In this document: positions 1-9,263 of the stretch, piece by piece
Numbering within the stretch: the first letter of the stretch is position 1
Layout of the letters: each line of letters starts with the position of its first letter
From: CAWUIO01 sp963922455
GTDB lineage: Bacteria; Bacteroidota; Bacteroidia; Cytophagales; Microscillaceae
Assembly: GCA_963922455.1 (NCBI GenBank)
Contig: CAWUIO010000066.1
Span: forward strand, 1-37,484
Reading direction: 5' to 3'
Length of the DNA stretch: 37,484 bases
Notes under the pieces: model-generated
Databases searched by the model: none
What the model was told of the DNA's origin: nothing
Seen by the model: only the letters and a program-made list of their open reading frames with translations
Made by a program: the position numbers and the translations under genes

Positions 1-451
1 CGAGAACCGGGAGCCGGGACTTTTTTCACGGGTTAAGAAATCACCAAACTTTAGAGGAGAGAGTAGAGAAGAGAGAGGAGAGATGGGACTGGGAGTCGGG
101 AGCCGAGAACCGGGAGCCGGGACTTTTTTCACGGGTTAAGAAATCACCAAACTTTAGAAGAGAGATGGGCACAAATTCTTAACTGCTTGCTTCTCTCGGC
201 ATCCTGAGTTAACCTGTTTAGGTGAACTTGATTCACGCTCTTTTTGATCGCGCTATGCTGCTCTCCACTGCTATGATCGAGCCTCCTGGTTCCTGATCTC
301 TCCTCCCTCCTCTCTCTTCTCATTGGCTGAGGGATAGAGCGGCATGTTTGAGCTCGTGTTGGGCTGTGGGGCAAGGCAGCGAGTAGCGAAAGCCCGACCC
401 CCGGGCAGGGTCTACCAAAAGGGGCAACTATGAGAACCGGGGGGCAGCCCC
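1..451 (-). repeat. Interspersed composite repeat, end module 'a' plus body (cut by window edge)
   Basis: Read on the minus strand, an end module at 451-325 starts with GGGGCTGCCCCCCGG, then a 30-odd nt loop, a complementary arm, the conserved core TCGGGCTTTCGCTACTCGC and finally CTATCCCTCAGCC. A purine-rich tract and a body (about 320-1) follow that match the plus strand of 21984-22250 nearly base for base. A 103-bp direct repeat begins at 1 and again at 104. Purine heptamers of the CGGGAGC/CGAGAAC type fill about 84-124. The element probably continues left of the window. No transposase gene is seen. Open frames across it are translations of repeat sequence and are not called. Confidence 0.85.
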
Positions 452-550
452 TATTTTTATATCCCATCTCAGAAAAAAAGCGCTGAGGGCTGTAATAGGT
501 CAATCATTATGGGGTATTCTAGAAAAACCCCCGAAATTTAGCTTAATCTC

Positions 551-1435
551 ATGAACAAAAACCTGTTAGCGCTTTTTCTGGTACTATGTGTCTGTGTGGC
601 ACCGCGCCCTATTCTAGCCCAAGTAAGTGGCAATATTGCTTACTCGAAGCAGCGTAAAGCAAGCCAAGGGATAAGACAACATGCCCATCAAGTCTATCTG
701 AATGACTCCTCACTGATTATTCAAGCCCGGGTTTTGCTCAATGCCCCCGCCGATGCTTGGGTAGCTGTCTTAGGCATCCAGGATGAAGGGGGAGACCCCA
801 ACGATTGCCGAGCGAAAATGCAACTGGGATTGGATATGTTTCTCAAAGAACTCCAGGCCATGGGGTTTAAAGAGGAGGACTATTATGTGGATTTTGTTAC
901 TCAAAACCGTATTTACGATTATGAGGTAAGCGGTAGTGTTGCCTATGAGCGGCTCAGCGGTTTTGAGTTGAAGAAAAACCTATCTATCCGCCTCAAATCG
1001 GAAAAACAAATAGAAGAAATTATGATCAAAGCAGCCGAGGTAGGTATTTACGATTTGATCAAAGTGGATTACTTGATTCAAGACCTGTCTACAATTAAAA
1101 AACGTCTCTTCGAGGAGGCCATGCAGGTGATCGAGGACAAAAAAAGGAGGTACGTTCAAAAGACAGCACTCAAGCTTGCCGAACGGTGCCAGGTGTATCT
1201 AGAAAACTACGGTAGCCAGGCGCCCGCCCAAGCGTATTCTTCTTACCAAGCCTATGAGTCGGGTAATGCCAATACATCGCATTATAGCTCCAAAGTCAGG
1301 GCCCGAAAAATGAGCACCTTCTTTTATGACCCCATAGGGATGGGCAGCTATGATAAAGTGATTGAACCGGTGCTGCTGAAACCGGCACTGCAGTTTACCT
1401 ATGAGTTGCAAATGAAGTATGATATTTTGAATTAG
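551..1435 (+). CDS. Secreted SIMPL (DUF541) domain protein
   Basis: A 294-residue protein with a signal peptide (about residues 1-23, ending PILA before Q24). The region from about residue 45 to 225 has the SIMPL/DUF541 pattern: a strand pair with VLLNAPADAWVAVLGIQ, a helix counting off LGLDMFLKELQAMGFKEEDY, then YDYEVSGSVAYERLSGFEL, a strand KKNLSIRLKS, and a helix with a run of charged residues (FEEAMQVIEDKKRRYVQKTA). SIMPL proteins are periplasmic or outer-membrane associated and of poorly known function. The ATG at 551 gives a complete signal peptide; no Shine-Dalgarno is visible, as is common in Bacteroidota. It stands alone between repeat module a and a minus-strand gene. It ends in TAG, showing that amber is used as a genuine stop here. 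Confidence 0.75.
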   Translation: MNKNLLALFLVLCVCVAPRPILAQVSGNIAYSKQRKASQGIRQHAHQVYLNDSSLIIQARVLLNAPADAWVAVLGIQDEGGDPNDCRAKMQLGLDMFLKELQAMGFKEEDYYVDFVTQNRIYDYEVSGSVAYERLSGFELKKNLSIRLKSEKQIEEIMIKAAEVGIYDLIKVDYLIQDLSTIKKRLFEEAMQVIEDKKRRYVQKTALKLAERCQVYLENYGSQAPAQAYSSYQAYESGNANTSHYSSKVRARKMSTFFYDPIGMGSYDKVIEPVLLKPALQFTYELQMKYDILN

Positions 1436-1454
1436 AAAGTTTGCTTGAGGAGGC

Positions 1455-1925
1455 TTAGGGACTTAAAGGCTCTTGTATAAAACTGATTTGGCAAGGCCCG
1501 AGGGATCTTAAACCCCTTTTTATGTCGTGTATCCAGCCCATGGAAGAATTCTTATCGGCTTTTATGACTATGTGAGGAATTTCTTGATTACTATATTTTT
1601 GGTAAAATAGAGGCTTGAAAACAACTGGGATTACCTCAGGATGGATAAAATAATCTTGATACTGAATTCGGGTAGTACACCCAAAACAACACCAACCTCT
1701 ACCTTTTCCTAGGCAAAGTACTTGGGTTTGGGATTCCTGTATCTCTATTATATTCGTGCGATACCCTTTTGGAAGGCGGAGAGTAACAAGTTGATCACAA
1801 GGATATAACTGGATGTAGAAAAAAATAAGTCCTATGGGTAGTAAAATTCCTGTCAGCACCCAAGATTGGGGGTTATGGGGGATGTGGCCCTGTAATCTCC
1901 TACGTTTTTTAGGGAAAAGACTCAT
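1455..1925 (-). CDS. ExbD/TolR-like single-pass membrane protein
   Basis: A 156-residue protein with a basic start (KKRRR), one membrane segment (about residues 22-40) and a periplasmic remainder. The C-terminal part HIVIKADKNSSMGWIHDIKR resembles the ExbD/TolR fold, where a strand ending in AD is followed by a helix and a final strand (here CQISFI); the LRLP just after the membrane helix also fits. ExbD/TolR proteins couple the proton-motive force to outer-membrane work, together with ExbB/TolQ and TonB/TolA. The membrane aspartate expected in true ExbD is not seen, four cysteines lie mid-protein, and no ExbB or TonB gene is nearby, so this is a remote family suggestion. It is convergent with the SIMPL gene, 19 nt away. 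Confidence 0.5.
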   Translation of the reverse strand: MSLFPKKRRRLQGHIPHNPQSWVLTGILLPIGLIFFYIQLYPCDQLVTLRLPKGYRTNIIEIQESQTQVLCLGKGRGWCCFGCTTRIQYQDYFIHPEVIPVVFKPLFYQKYSNQEIPHIVIKADKNSSMGWIHDIKRGLRSLGPCQISFIQEPLSP

Positions 1926-2049
1926 AAATTCACCTTATAACTATTAATATAGTTAATAGGCTGGATTTTCCCAAAGATAACCTGACAAAAATCATTCTAT
2001 ATACTAATTCAAATGAAGATCTTGTGCTTCTATATTAAATCAACGTACT

Positions 2050-4161
2050 ATGCAACACGTAAAATTAAAACTGTTTTCCATATTTATCGGACTTGTTCTT
2101 TTTCCTTAGCTTCACGCCCAAACCGAAGTGGTTTTCCGGGAAGATTTTGAGGGCAGCACTTCCCCTTGGGGAATCAAGTAGCGAAAGGAAGCCGAAAGCC
2201 GACTTGGCGATGGCGTTTATAAATTAAGCCATTTGCGTACCGAAAGAGGCTGGGACTGGACCCACTCCATTATGTTTGATCCTAGAAAGGATTTCATCAT
2301 ACACTGTAAACTCAGACAAGTGGGTGGGGTGAAAAATTATGGGTATGGTTTAGTCTTGAAAGATGTGCGAGATTCGCGGGCCGAGAAAAGGCATTATTTT
2401 CATCTTTCTTCCAATGCGTATTATAAATTATATACCTACGATTATAAGACCCGGAAAAGTATCGAGCACCAAGCTTGGACTCAAAACAAAGAGATCGTCA
2501 ACTCGATCAAAAAGTACAATTCCCTCCGGGTAGAAAAGCAAGGCAAGCAAATACGGTTTTATATCAATGACAATTTGGTCAAGACCTTAAAAAATATAGA
2601 GTTTTGGGGCACTTTTCTAGGCTTTTCCCTCAACCGAAAGATGGATGTAGAAGTAGATTACTTGGAAGTTCGCCAGGACAACTTTCAAATCAACCTAGTA
2701 GCCAATGCTCAAAAAGGCTATACCTTAGAAAAGCTTGGGCCCGAAATAAATACAAAATACAGTGATTTACGCCCCGTTATTTCGCCCGACGGGCAAACGC
2801 TTTACTTTCTTCGCAAAGAGCACCCAGGAAATGCAGGGGTAAAAAAACGGGATGATATTTGGGTTTCCCAAAGACAAGCCGATGGTACGTGGTCACAAGC
2901 CTTAAACTTAGGGAAGCCCATCAATAATGAGAATAGTAATTCGGTTATTTCGGTTCCCCCAGACGGTAATTCATTGCTGATAAGTAATACCTACAAATCG
3001 GACGGCTCCTACGCAGGGCCTGGAATTTCTATTGCCCGTCGCGGAGCCAATGGATGGAGAATCCCGGAGCCCATTGAGGTAAAAGATTACCTCAACCATA
3101 ATAAGTACATAAATTATTGCCTCAGTTCGGATCAGAAAGTGCTTATTTCTTCGGTAGAACGAAATGATACCTATGGCGAACAAGATTTATATGTCAGCTT
3201 TCGGATCAATGACACTACTTTTCCCCGACCGGTTAATATGGGGCCTGAGATCAATACCTTAGCTGCCGATGTTACTCCTTTTCTAGCCCCAGATAATGTT
3301 AGCCTTTATTTTTCTTCGGCAGGCCATCCGGGTTATGGCCGAAATGATATTTATGTAAGCCGTCGCTTAGACGATACCTGGATCCGCTGGACAAAGCCTG
3401 AAAATCTTGGCCCAGAGATCAACAGTAAGGCCTGGGATGCTTACTTTACCTTGGCCGCTCGAGGCGACTTAGCCTATTTGGTCAAGGGAGGGGATATTTA
3501 TAGAATTCCATTAACCGAGTCGGCCCGGCCACAACCCGTCGTATTAATCAAAGGGGTCGTAAAACACCAGGATACCGGCCAGCCACTCGAAGCCCGTATA
3601 TCCTATTATGATCTTGAGGCCAATGCCGAAGCGGGGATAGCTTATTCCAATCCCGAAACCGGAGCATATTCCATCATTTTACCCTATGGCAAAAAATACA
3701 GCTTTCGGGCCAGTCAGGGCGACTATTTTGCCATTAGTCAAAACGTAGATTTGAGTGGGGATAGCGCCCAATACGTGGAAACCCAGCAAGACCTGGAACT
3801 GGTACCCGTCGAAGTGGGCCGGGTACTTCGCTTAAAGAGTGTTTTCTTTGATTTTAACAAAGCCGAATTATTACCAGAATCTTATAACGAACTAGACCAA
3901 TTGGTCAACTTGCTCCAGGAAAACCCCAAGATCCAGATTGAAATTGGGGGACATACCGACCATGTTGGTGCTGATTATAATAACTTGGTCTTATCTCAAA
4001 AGCGAGTAAAGTCGGTATTAGGCTACTTATTGGGAAGAGGGATAGCCGAGTCTCGGATGTTGAGCAAGGGCTATGGGGAGACCAAACCTATCGCAGATAA
4101 CCAAAGCGAGGAGGGACGTCAAACGAATCGGCGGGTGGAGTTTACCATTTTGAGTAAGTAA
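2050..4161 (+). CDS. OmpA-family protein with PD40 repeats, reading frame broken by two in-frame TAG codons near the start
   Basis: Reading from ATG 2050 gives a signal peptide (MQHVKLKLFSIFIGLVLFP, stop, LHAQ) interrupted by TAG at 2107-2109 (codon 20). A second TAG lies at 2179-2181 (codon 44). The same frame then stays open for 642 codons from TTG 2233. Counting from 2050: a concanavalin/LamG-like region (about 25-210), PD40/WD40-like propeller strands (about 225-500, e.g. RPVISPDGQTLYFLRK and SLYFSSAGHPGYGRNDIYVS), a carboxypeptidase-regulatory-like segment, and an OmpA peptidoglycan-binding domain (about 595-703) with FFDFNKAELLPES, GGHTDHVG and NRRVEF. The likely role is an outer-membrane to cell-wall link. 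Either the gene is recently inactivated, translated from an internal start (then without a signal peptide), or read through; a sequencing error is also possible. A single frame continuous from signal peptide to OmpA domain argues that 2050 was the original start. Confidence 0.8.
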
Positions 4162-4205
4162 ACAAGAGTTGTGAGTAATCCTAAACCAGGATATATAAGA
4201 AAATG

Positions 4206-4238
4206 GGGCTTGTCTAGAACAGACAAGCCCTTTGTTTA
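4206..4238. terminator. Bidirectional intrinsic terminator
   Basis: Perfect 10-bp arms GGGCTTGTCT (4206-4215) and AGACAAGCCC (4221-4230) with an AGAAC loop are followed by a T-rich tract on the plus strand. It lies between the convergent OmpA/PD40 gene and the beta-propeller gene, so it can serve the plus-strand gene and, less strongly, the minus-strand one. Confidence 0.8.
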
Positions 4239-5597
4239 TTCTTGAACCAGCTCTTGATTTGTAGGTACCCGCAAAAGATTATGCACACCTCGGGTTACAG
4301 GGATCTTTAAACCTGTACGGACCAGTTTTTCACCTTGTCTTTGCCAAATTTCTACAAAGCCCTGACGTGGAAGGCTTTCATACCGCTTATTGTAGATTGC
4401 TACGGCGATTCCCTTACTATGATGGTCAAATATAGCATCCTCCGGGAGTTCTCCTTCAAAGCCATATTCTTTTCCCTTCACTTGAAGCTGGCCATTTTCA
4501 GGATCGACCTGAACCAGACTTAGAGAAGATTCGCCCCGGGCCGAAAAGAGAGCATAGGGAAAGCCCTTGGGTAAATAGGTGCGACGCATATTGACGACAA
4601 TGGCCCATTTTCCATCGGGGGATAGGTCAAATCCTTCGGGGCTTAGACCTACTTTTACTTGGGATACTATGCGATGTTGGCCCCCAGGGTCGTATGCAAC
4701 AGAAATGAGTTTACCCCGAGAGTTGAGGACAAATCCGGTAGAATTATTTCCCCAAGCTACATCCGAAAGGATAAAATAATTTCCTTGAGGGTGCCAAATG
4801 CCCACACTCCACTTCTTGGCTACCTCCAGGGGCAAACCTAATCGCGTTAAGCGCAATTTTCCGGCTTTCTTTTGTACTGAGAAAAAACTCAATCGACGAT
4901 TGTCATTATTAACTGCGATAATATCTTGCTCTGGGTGAAAAATTACCATTCTTACTCCCTCTCGATCATCATCTTCTACCCAGCCCGGAAAGGTGTGTAC
5001 CTGGGTAATCAGGCCATTTTCTATTTGGGCCAATACGAGTTCCTTGCCGGGCTCTGCTGAGCCACTAACCAGTAAGTCTCCTCGCGCGTTGAGTGAAGCA
5101 CTGCAGAGATTTTTACCAAGATCTTTTTTTTGAACAATCTCTCCCGATTGAAGGTCAACTACCGAGAGCCATCTTCCATCGGGAGTATCGCTGTATACAT
5201 CTTCTACTTTTTCCCGGGCATCCGGAAAAGCTCCCCGAGTTTCGGCCACATAGGCCCAACGGCCATCAGGGGAGACATCCATAACCGATGGCCAGGAAAT
5301 AACCGAATTAGACACCGAGGTAGATTGATGGACCAGCGCTTTGCCCTCACGAATGCTTACTACACACAAGCTGTCTTCAATTCCCTTTATTTTATTTACG
5401 ATGCCATCGGCATAGGCTGTACCAATCTGGTCGGCATCAGAAAGAGTAAGAAACGAACCTTCAAATTGCGCTTGCACCTGCGCATCGGGGGGCGTAATCT
5501 TAACTGTGTGGCGGATATGTCCGCAACCCAAAATTGTGGTAATAAATAATAAAACGCCTAGGACTAAGATGAAAGTCCATCGAAGAAATTTTTTCAT
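4236..5597 (-). CDS. Membrane-anchored or lipoprotein beta-propeller (YncE/lactonase-like)
   Basis: A 453-residue protein with a hydrophobic N-terminal segment ending in ILGC, which could be a lipoprotein signal (the -2 residue is not ideal) or a signal anchor. The rest is a series of propeller blades with recurring SPDGRWAYVAE, SPDGKWAIVVN and HPQGNYFILSD motifs, like YncE and lactonase-type seven-bladed propellers. No catalytic residues can be assigned. It may bind a ligand or protein in the periplasm or on the surface. It is a single gene, with a terminator at its 3' end. The substrate is unknown. Confidence 0.6.
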   Translation of the reverse strand: MKKFLRWTFILVLGVLLFITTILGCGHIRHTVKITPPDAQVQAQFEGSFLTLSDADQIGTAYADGIVNKIKGIEDSLCVVSIREGKALVHQSTSVSNSVISWPSVMDVSPDGRWAYVAETRGAFPDAREKVEDVYSDTPDGRWLSVVDLQSGEIVQKKDLGKNLCSASLNARGDLLVSGSAEPGKELVLAQIENGLITQVHTFPGWVEDDDREGVRMVIFHPEQDIIAVNNDNRRLSFFSVQKKAGKLRLTRLGLPLEVAKKWSVGIWHPQGNYFILSDVAWGNNSTGFVLNSRGKLISVAYDPGGQHRIVSQVKVGLSPEGFDLSPDGKWAIVVNMRRTYLPKGFPYALFSARGESSLSLVQVDPENGQLQVKGKEYGFEGELPEDAIFDHHSKGIAVAIYNKRYESLPRQGFVEIWQRQGEKLVRTGLKIPVTRGVHNLLRVPTNQELVQE

Positions 5598-5700
5598 GGA
5601 TATATGATTTGGTAAATAGAAAAAAGTTGCGTGAGTGACCCGAAGATCCCGTTTAGCGAGTGCACATATCTTGGGTATGCCCTTACATGAGCTAGAACCC

Positions 5701-6006
5701 TCAGGAGGAGTGGTACAAGTATGCCTTAGCTATCCCGGTTTTCTCCATCATAGATAAAGTCAAGAGTATTCCCTTGATATATTGATTACCGAGACCCAGA
5801 CTCTTATGCCAAAGAGGTGAAAATTGAGTCTTAGTCCTAAAAGGAAATGCGGCCCTTAAGTAGTCGCCTACTTTGGTTTTCATTAGAAAAGTAGGATTGC
5901 TTTTTTCTTGGGCGCTTAAAAAGATAGAGCGCATCGGCCCGATACATGGCAGGAAGTATATATACTTAAGCAATGTCATACATCTTTGAGATTTGGTATA
6001 TCCCAA
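5701..6006 (-). CDS. Doubtful small ORF, possibly a gene remnant
   Basis: A 101-codon frame downstream of the Crp/Fnr gene on the same strand but beyond a hairpin. The C-terminal half (from an internal Met, KTKVGDYLRAAFPFRT, through GLGNQYIKGILLTLSMMEK) reads like a natural protein; the N-terminal half does not. No family is recognised and there is no signal peptide. It could be a 59-residue protein starting at the internal Met, the tail of a decayed gene, or chance. Confidence 0.25.
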   Translation of the reverse strand: MGYTKSQRCMTLLKYIYFLPCIGPMRSIFLSAQEKSNPTFLMKTKVGDYLRAAFPFRTKTQFSPLWHKSLGLGNQYIKGILLTLSMMEKTGIAKAYLYHSS

Positions 6007-6030
6007 AAGAAGGCAAAGTAGAAAATTAAA

Positions 6031-6050
6031 TTTTTACCAAATGGTAAAAA
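6031..6050 (-). terminator. Palindrome at the 3' end of the Crp/Fnr gene
   Basis: Arms TTTTTACCA and TGGTAAAAA separated by AA, one base beyond the TGA stop of the minus-strand regulator. In RNA this gives a short A/U-rich hairpin ending in U residues, so a weak terminator is the simplest reading. An operator is possible because the sequence is almost perfectly symmetric. Confidence 0.5.
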
Positions 6051-6051
6051 C

Positions 6052-6639
6052 TCAAGACTCCGAAATGAGTTGTCGCCTTAAGCGGCTTAGAGAGGGTAGG
6101 GTTATCCCCAGGTAAGAAGCAATATAGGTTAAAGGAACTCTCAGGGCAATATCGCCCTGCTCCTTCAAAAAGTTTTCGTAACGGGTGCGAGCGTCTTGGG
6201 ATACCAAAGGGCTCCGATTATAAAGCTTTTCACTTAAAATATGCTGTGTAATTTTAGATACCAAGCCTGGCCATAAGGGTAGGTCTTGAGATAATCTTAC
6301 CATTGCTTTCTGACTCAACTCTAGTATATGGCAAGGGGTAATGGCTTGAATGCTCTTTTCTGAGGGAATTTGCGTTTCAAGGCTTTCTAATTGGGTAGCA
6401 AATTGCCCTTCTTTGAGAAAGTAGCCGGTAATATCAGATTCCCCTTCCTCGTAACAGACCCGCATAACTCCTTCAGTAATAAAGGCAATTTTTCTACATA
6501 CCCGTCCTTGGCGAAGCCAATAGTCTCCCTTTTGAAGCGAAGAAGTGCTTAACTCTTTATAAATAAGGAACCACGCATTGTCTGACAGGGGGGCATATTG
6601 TTCTAAAAATACCCGAAGGCGTTTTTGAGGCTGCTCCAT
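6052..6639 (-). CDS. Crp/Fnr-family transcriptional regulator
   Basis: A 195-residue protein of the short Bacteroidota Crp/Fnr type. The N-terminal two thirds is a cyclic-nucleotide-binding-like beta-roll (LQKGDYWLRQGRVCRKIAFI, then the strand GVMRVCYEEGESDITGYFLK). The C-terminal helix-turn-helix is VPLTYIASYLGITLPSLSRL. No Fnr-type cysteine cluster is present, so the ligand is unknown. It is divergent from the S41-like protease gene at 6761, with about 120 nt between the starts, which makes that gene an obvious candidate target. Confidence 0.85.
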   Translation of the reverse strand: MEQPQKRLRVFLEQYAPLSDNAWFLIYKELSTSSLQKGDYWLRQGRVCRKIAFITEGVMRVCYEEGESDITGYFLKEGQFATQLESLETQIPSEKSIQAITPCHILELSQKAMVRLSQDLPLWPGLVSKITQHILSEKLYNRSPLVSQDARTRYENFLKEQGDIALRVPLTYIASYLGITLPSLSRLRRQLISES

Positions 6640-6760
6640 AAATCGTGTTTTTCTCTAATGTAAACAATTCAGGCCAAAATTAAGGTAAACTTGCTAAGCT
6701 GAAGTTAATCAAAGCAATAAATGTAGCATTCTTATATGTTCTTTTTTACTTGGTTGGAAT

Positions 6761-7631
6761 ATGACTGCCCCCTACTCCCTTATACTCCAAACCTATACAC
6801 AAAGTCTTCTTTTTATGCTACTCTGCCTCACTCAAGTTGTAGCTCAACCAGAGGACTGTACTTGTTTAGGACAGCTTACCTACCTTCAAAACGAGATAGA
6901 AACGAATCATCCTGGCTTTAAAGTCAATATGAAAGAAATAGGGGCTGAAAAATATCAGAAGGCCTTAGCTTCTCTACGAGAACAAGTTTCTGCGGATACC
7001 CTATCCGAAAAATCTTGCTTGGAGTTTCTGAATCAATACTTAAGGTTATTCAAGGATAAGCATCTCAAAGTATACAAAGCGCAGCCCAATCTGCCCAAGC
7101 GAGACCGCGGGCTTAGCCAAATGCTCTTCAAGCCACTCAACCCTAAAACCTTATACGTACGTTTGCCTACTTTTTATAAGAGTTACTGGCGAGAAATTGA
7201 TGCCTTTTATGATACCCTGGTACCCCAGATTGCGAGATACTCGCAGATTATCTTAGACCTTCGCAACAATGGAGGTGGAGGGGAGCGTTTGTACTTAGAG
7301 CTGCTCAAAAGCCTTCGCCAGAGTGAGCCAATGCCCCAAAAAATTGCCGTTTTGATGAACGGGGGGGGGCGCCAGTGCCTGCGAACAATTTATATTACGC
7401 CTAGCAAAAGGCCAGGAGCGGGTACAGACCTTCGGGCAGAATACCTACGGTGCCTTAGCTTATGGGATGGTACAGGCTAAGAAAACTCCTGCTTGTAACT
7501 ACATCTTTTGCATGCCTACTCGGAAATATCTAAAATATATTGAGTACGAGGTAGTTGGCATCACCCCCCAAACCCTCCTGGACCGCTCAGAAGACTGGAT
7601 CGCTCTTGTCTTAAAACTTTGGGAGGAATGA
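6761..7631 (+). pseudogene. Secreted S41-type peptidase, frameshifted in a run of nine Gs
   Basis: The frame from ATG 6761 has a signal peptide (ending VVAQ) and tail-specific protease-like sequence, including SQIILDLRNNGGGGERLYLE and KIAVLMNGGG. It then runs into GGGGGGGGG at 7361-7369, turns into unrelated sequence and stops at 7480. With eight Gs it continues as ASACEQFILRLAKGQERVQT and FGQNTYGALAYGMVQAKKTP, ending at TGA 7629-7631, about 289 residues. The restored ASACEQ carries the serine expected for the S41 nucleophile (codon 7374-7376). The gene is therefore one base from intact: an assembly error, a recent null or a slippage switch. The start gives a complete signal peptide. It is divergent from the Crp/Fnr gene. 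Confidence 0.85.
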
Positions 7632-7707
7632 GACCTCAACTTTTTTTTATAAAAAATCCCTAAATTACGCGCCAGCTCACCAAATTCTAACCATATCACA
7701 GGAAGCT

Positions 7708-9126
7708 ATGAGTAAGCATCTAGGATTTTCAAACCGGGGACATATTTTGGCATCCATCGGAGGAGCCATCGGGGTGGCCAACCTGGTTCTTTTTCCAGCC
7801 CGGATGCAAAACTATGGTGGGCTCGCCTTTGCCCTCACCTTTGTCTTGATCACCTTTATTATGGGCGTGCCCTTGATGATTGGCGAAGCATCCTTAGGGA
7901 AAAATGGCCAAAGCAATGCCGTAGATGCTTACCGAGGTATTGGAGGGAAAGCCTGGGCCTACGCTGGCTACTTCGGGATGATTGTTTCGGCATTTATCCT
8001 CTCCTTTTATGTCGTATTGGCTGCTTGGGCCATGTACTATTTGTATTTGTACCTCTTTGATTATGGCTTGATCGCCCAAGAAAACCCGGGACGGCTGTTT
8101 GGGACTTTTATAAGCAACACGGGGCAAGTCATACTTTTCTCGGCCTTGGTCATCGGGATTTGTATCTGGGTGGTTGCCTATAATGTACGCCAAGGCATCG
8201 AGAATGTAAGCCGGACCTTTGTTCCCCTTTTGCTTCTCCTCATGCTATTTTTGATCCTCAGCATTCCCCTGATTACCCACCAGGAGCTACATTATACCAA
8301 CTTTACCTTCCGTCCGGGAGACTTGTTTGTTCTGGATGCTAGCGGAAAAATTGGCATCATCGAGGCAGTGGGGCAAGCCTTTTTCAGCCTTTCTTTGGGA
8401 GCAACCGGGATGATTACCTACGGTTCCCACATACATAAAGACACCCACGTGGTACGCAATGCCCATTACATTGTCCACACCGATACGATGGTAGCTATTT
8501 TTGCCGCCATCCTGATCATTCCCTTGTTTGCTCCCAGCGACACGGTGATGGCTGCCCCCCCTTTGGTCTTCATCAATTTGGTAGACACTTTCCGGCAATT
8601 TGGCCCCATCTGGGGGCGTTTGATTGGTTTGAGTTTCTTCGTTCTCTTCAATCTTGCCATTTTGACCTCGGCCATTTCCCTCTTGGAAACTCCGGTCAAC
8701 TACCTAAGCAAAAACCTGAAAAGAATGCGGCCCCGCTACGCCATTTTACTCGGTTTATTGGTTTTTATCTTCAGCATTCCGGCTACGGTATCGGTCAACC
8801 CGAATAGCTCAGCCCTGTTTACCAATTTTTTGGGCTATGGTGATGCAAGCGGAGGGCAAACCACTATGGGCTACTTTAATTTCTTACTCGATTTTTTTGG
8901 CACTTTCGGCATCTTAATGGGCGGCTTTCTCCTGGCCACCTTCATCCGGACCACCTGGAAAATTGAGGGCCTTTTTCAAGAAATTACCGTTCCCGGCTAC
9001 ACACCCAGCCCAGGGTTTAAACGCTATATGCGCATTTGCCTCAACTGGATTGCGCCGATCTTACTCCTCCTTTTATTTGCCGGAGAATTTATCAAAGTGC
9101 TATACAAACTGCAAATTTTGGCTTAA
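7708..9126 (+). CDS. Sodium-dependent transporter, NSS (SNF) family
   Basis: A 472-residue integral membrane protein with about 11-12 helices. The first helix has the family's ion-site pattern (SIGGAIGVANLVLFPARMQN, where most members have GLGNxWRFP), followed by the GGLAF and VPLMIGEASLG motifs. A later segment, EAVGQAFFSLSLGATGMITY, matches the conserved NSS helix 6 with its unwound SLG, and FFVLFNLAILTSAISLLE matches helix 8. NSS proteins co-transport sodium with amino acids or related amines across the inner membrane; the substrate cannot be read from sequence. The bacterial length is normal. Repeat module b begins 8 nt after the stop codon. Confidence 0.9.
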   Translation: MSKHLGFSNRGHILASIGGAIGVANLVLFPARMQNYGGLAFALTFVLITFIMGVPLMIGEASLGKNGQSNAVDAYRGIGGKAWAYAGYFGMIVSAFILSFYVVLAAWAMYYLYLYLFDYGLIAQENPGRLFGTFISNTGQVILFSALVIGICIWVVAYNVRQGIENVSRTFVPLLLLLMLFLILSIPLITHQELHYTNFTFRPGDLFVLDASGKIGIIEAVGQAFFSLSLGATGMITYGSHIHKDTHVVRNAHYIVHTDTMVAIFAAILIIPLFAPSDTVMAAPPLVFINLVDTFRQFGPIWGRLIGLSFFVLFNLAILTSAISLLETPVNYLSKNLKRMRPRYAILLGLLVFIFSIPATVSVNPNSSALFTNFLGYGDASGGQTTMGYFNFLLDFFGTFGILMGGFLLATFIRTTWKIEGLFQEITVPGYTPSPGFKRYMRICLNWIAPILLLLLFAGEFIKVLYKLQILA

Positions 9127-9134
9127 AGCAATTT

Positions 9135-9263
9135 GGGGCTTGCCCGCGCCCTTAAAAAAACGGCCCAATTGACCATTTCTACCGGCGCGGGCCGGGCTTT
9201 CGCCACTCGCCGGCTCACGCACATACCAGCGGCGGGCTCAGACAATGGCTCTATCCCTAAGCT
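9135..9263 (+). repeat. Repeat end module 'b' (solo)
   Basis: Begins with GGGGCTTGCCCGCGCC, then a unique loop of about 33 nt, the complementary arm GGCGCGGGC, the conserved CGGGCTTTCGCCACTCGCC, and ends with CAATGGCTCTATCCCTAAGC. It is followed by a purine-rich tract (9264-9302). No inverted partner is found to its right, so it is a single module. It starts 8 nt after the stop of the NSS transporter and reads in the same direction. Confidence 0.85.

Noticed and set aside
144..503. 119-codon frame on the minus strand over the first repeat
   Set aside because: It translates repeat sequence that also occurs, inverted, at 21850-22250; composition is low-complexity and non-protein-like.
7499..7699. 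Minus-strand 66-codon frame between the S41 and NSS genes
   Set aside because: It lies opposite the restored 3' part of the frameshifted protease and has no family-like sequence.
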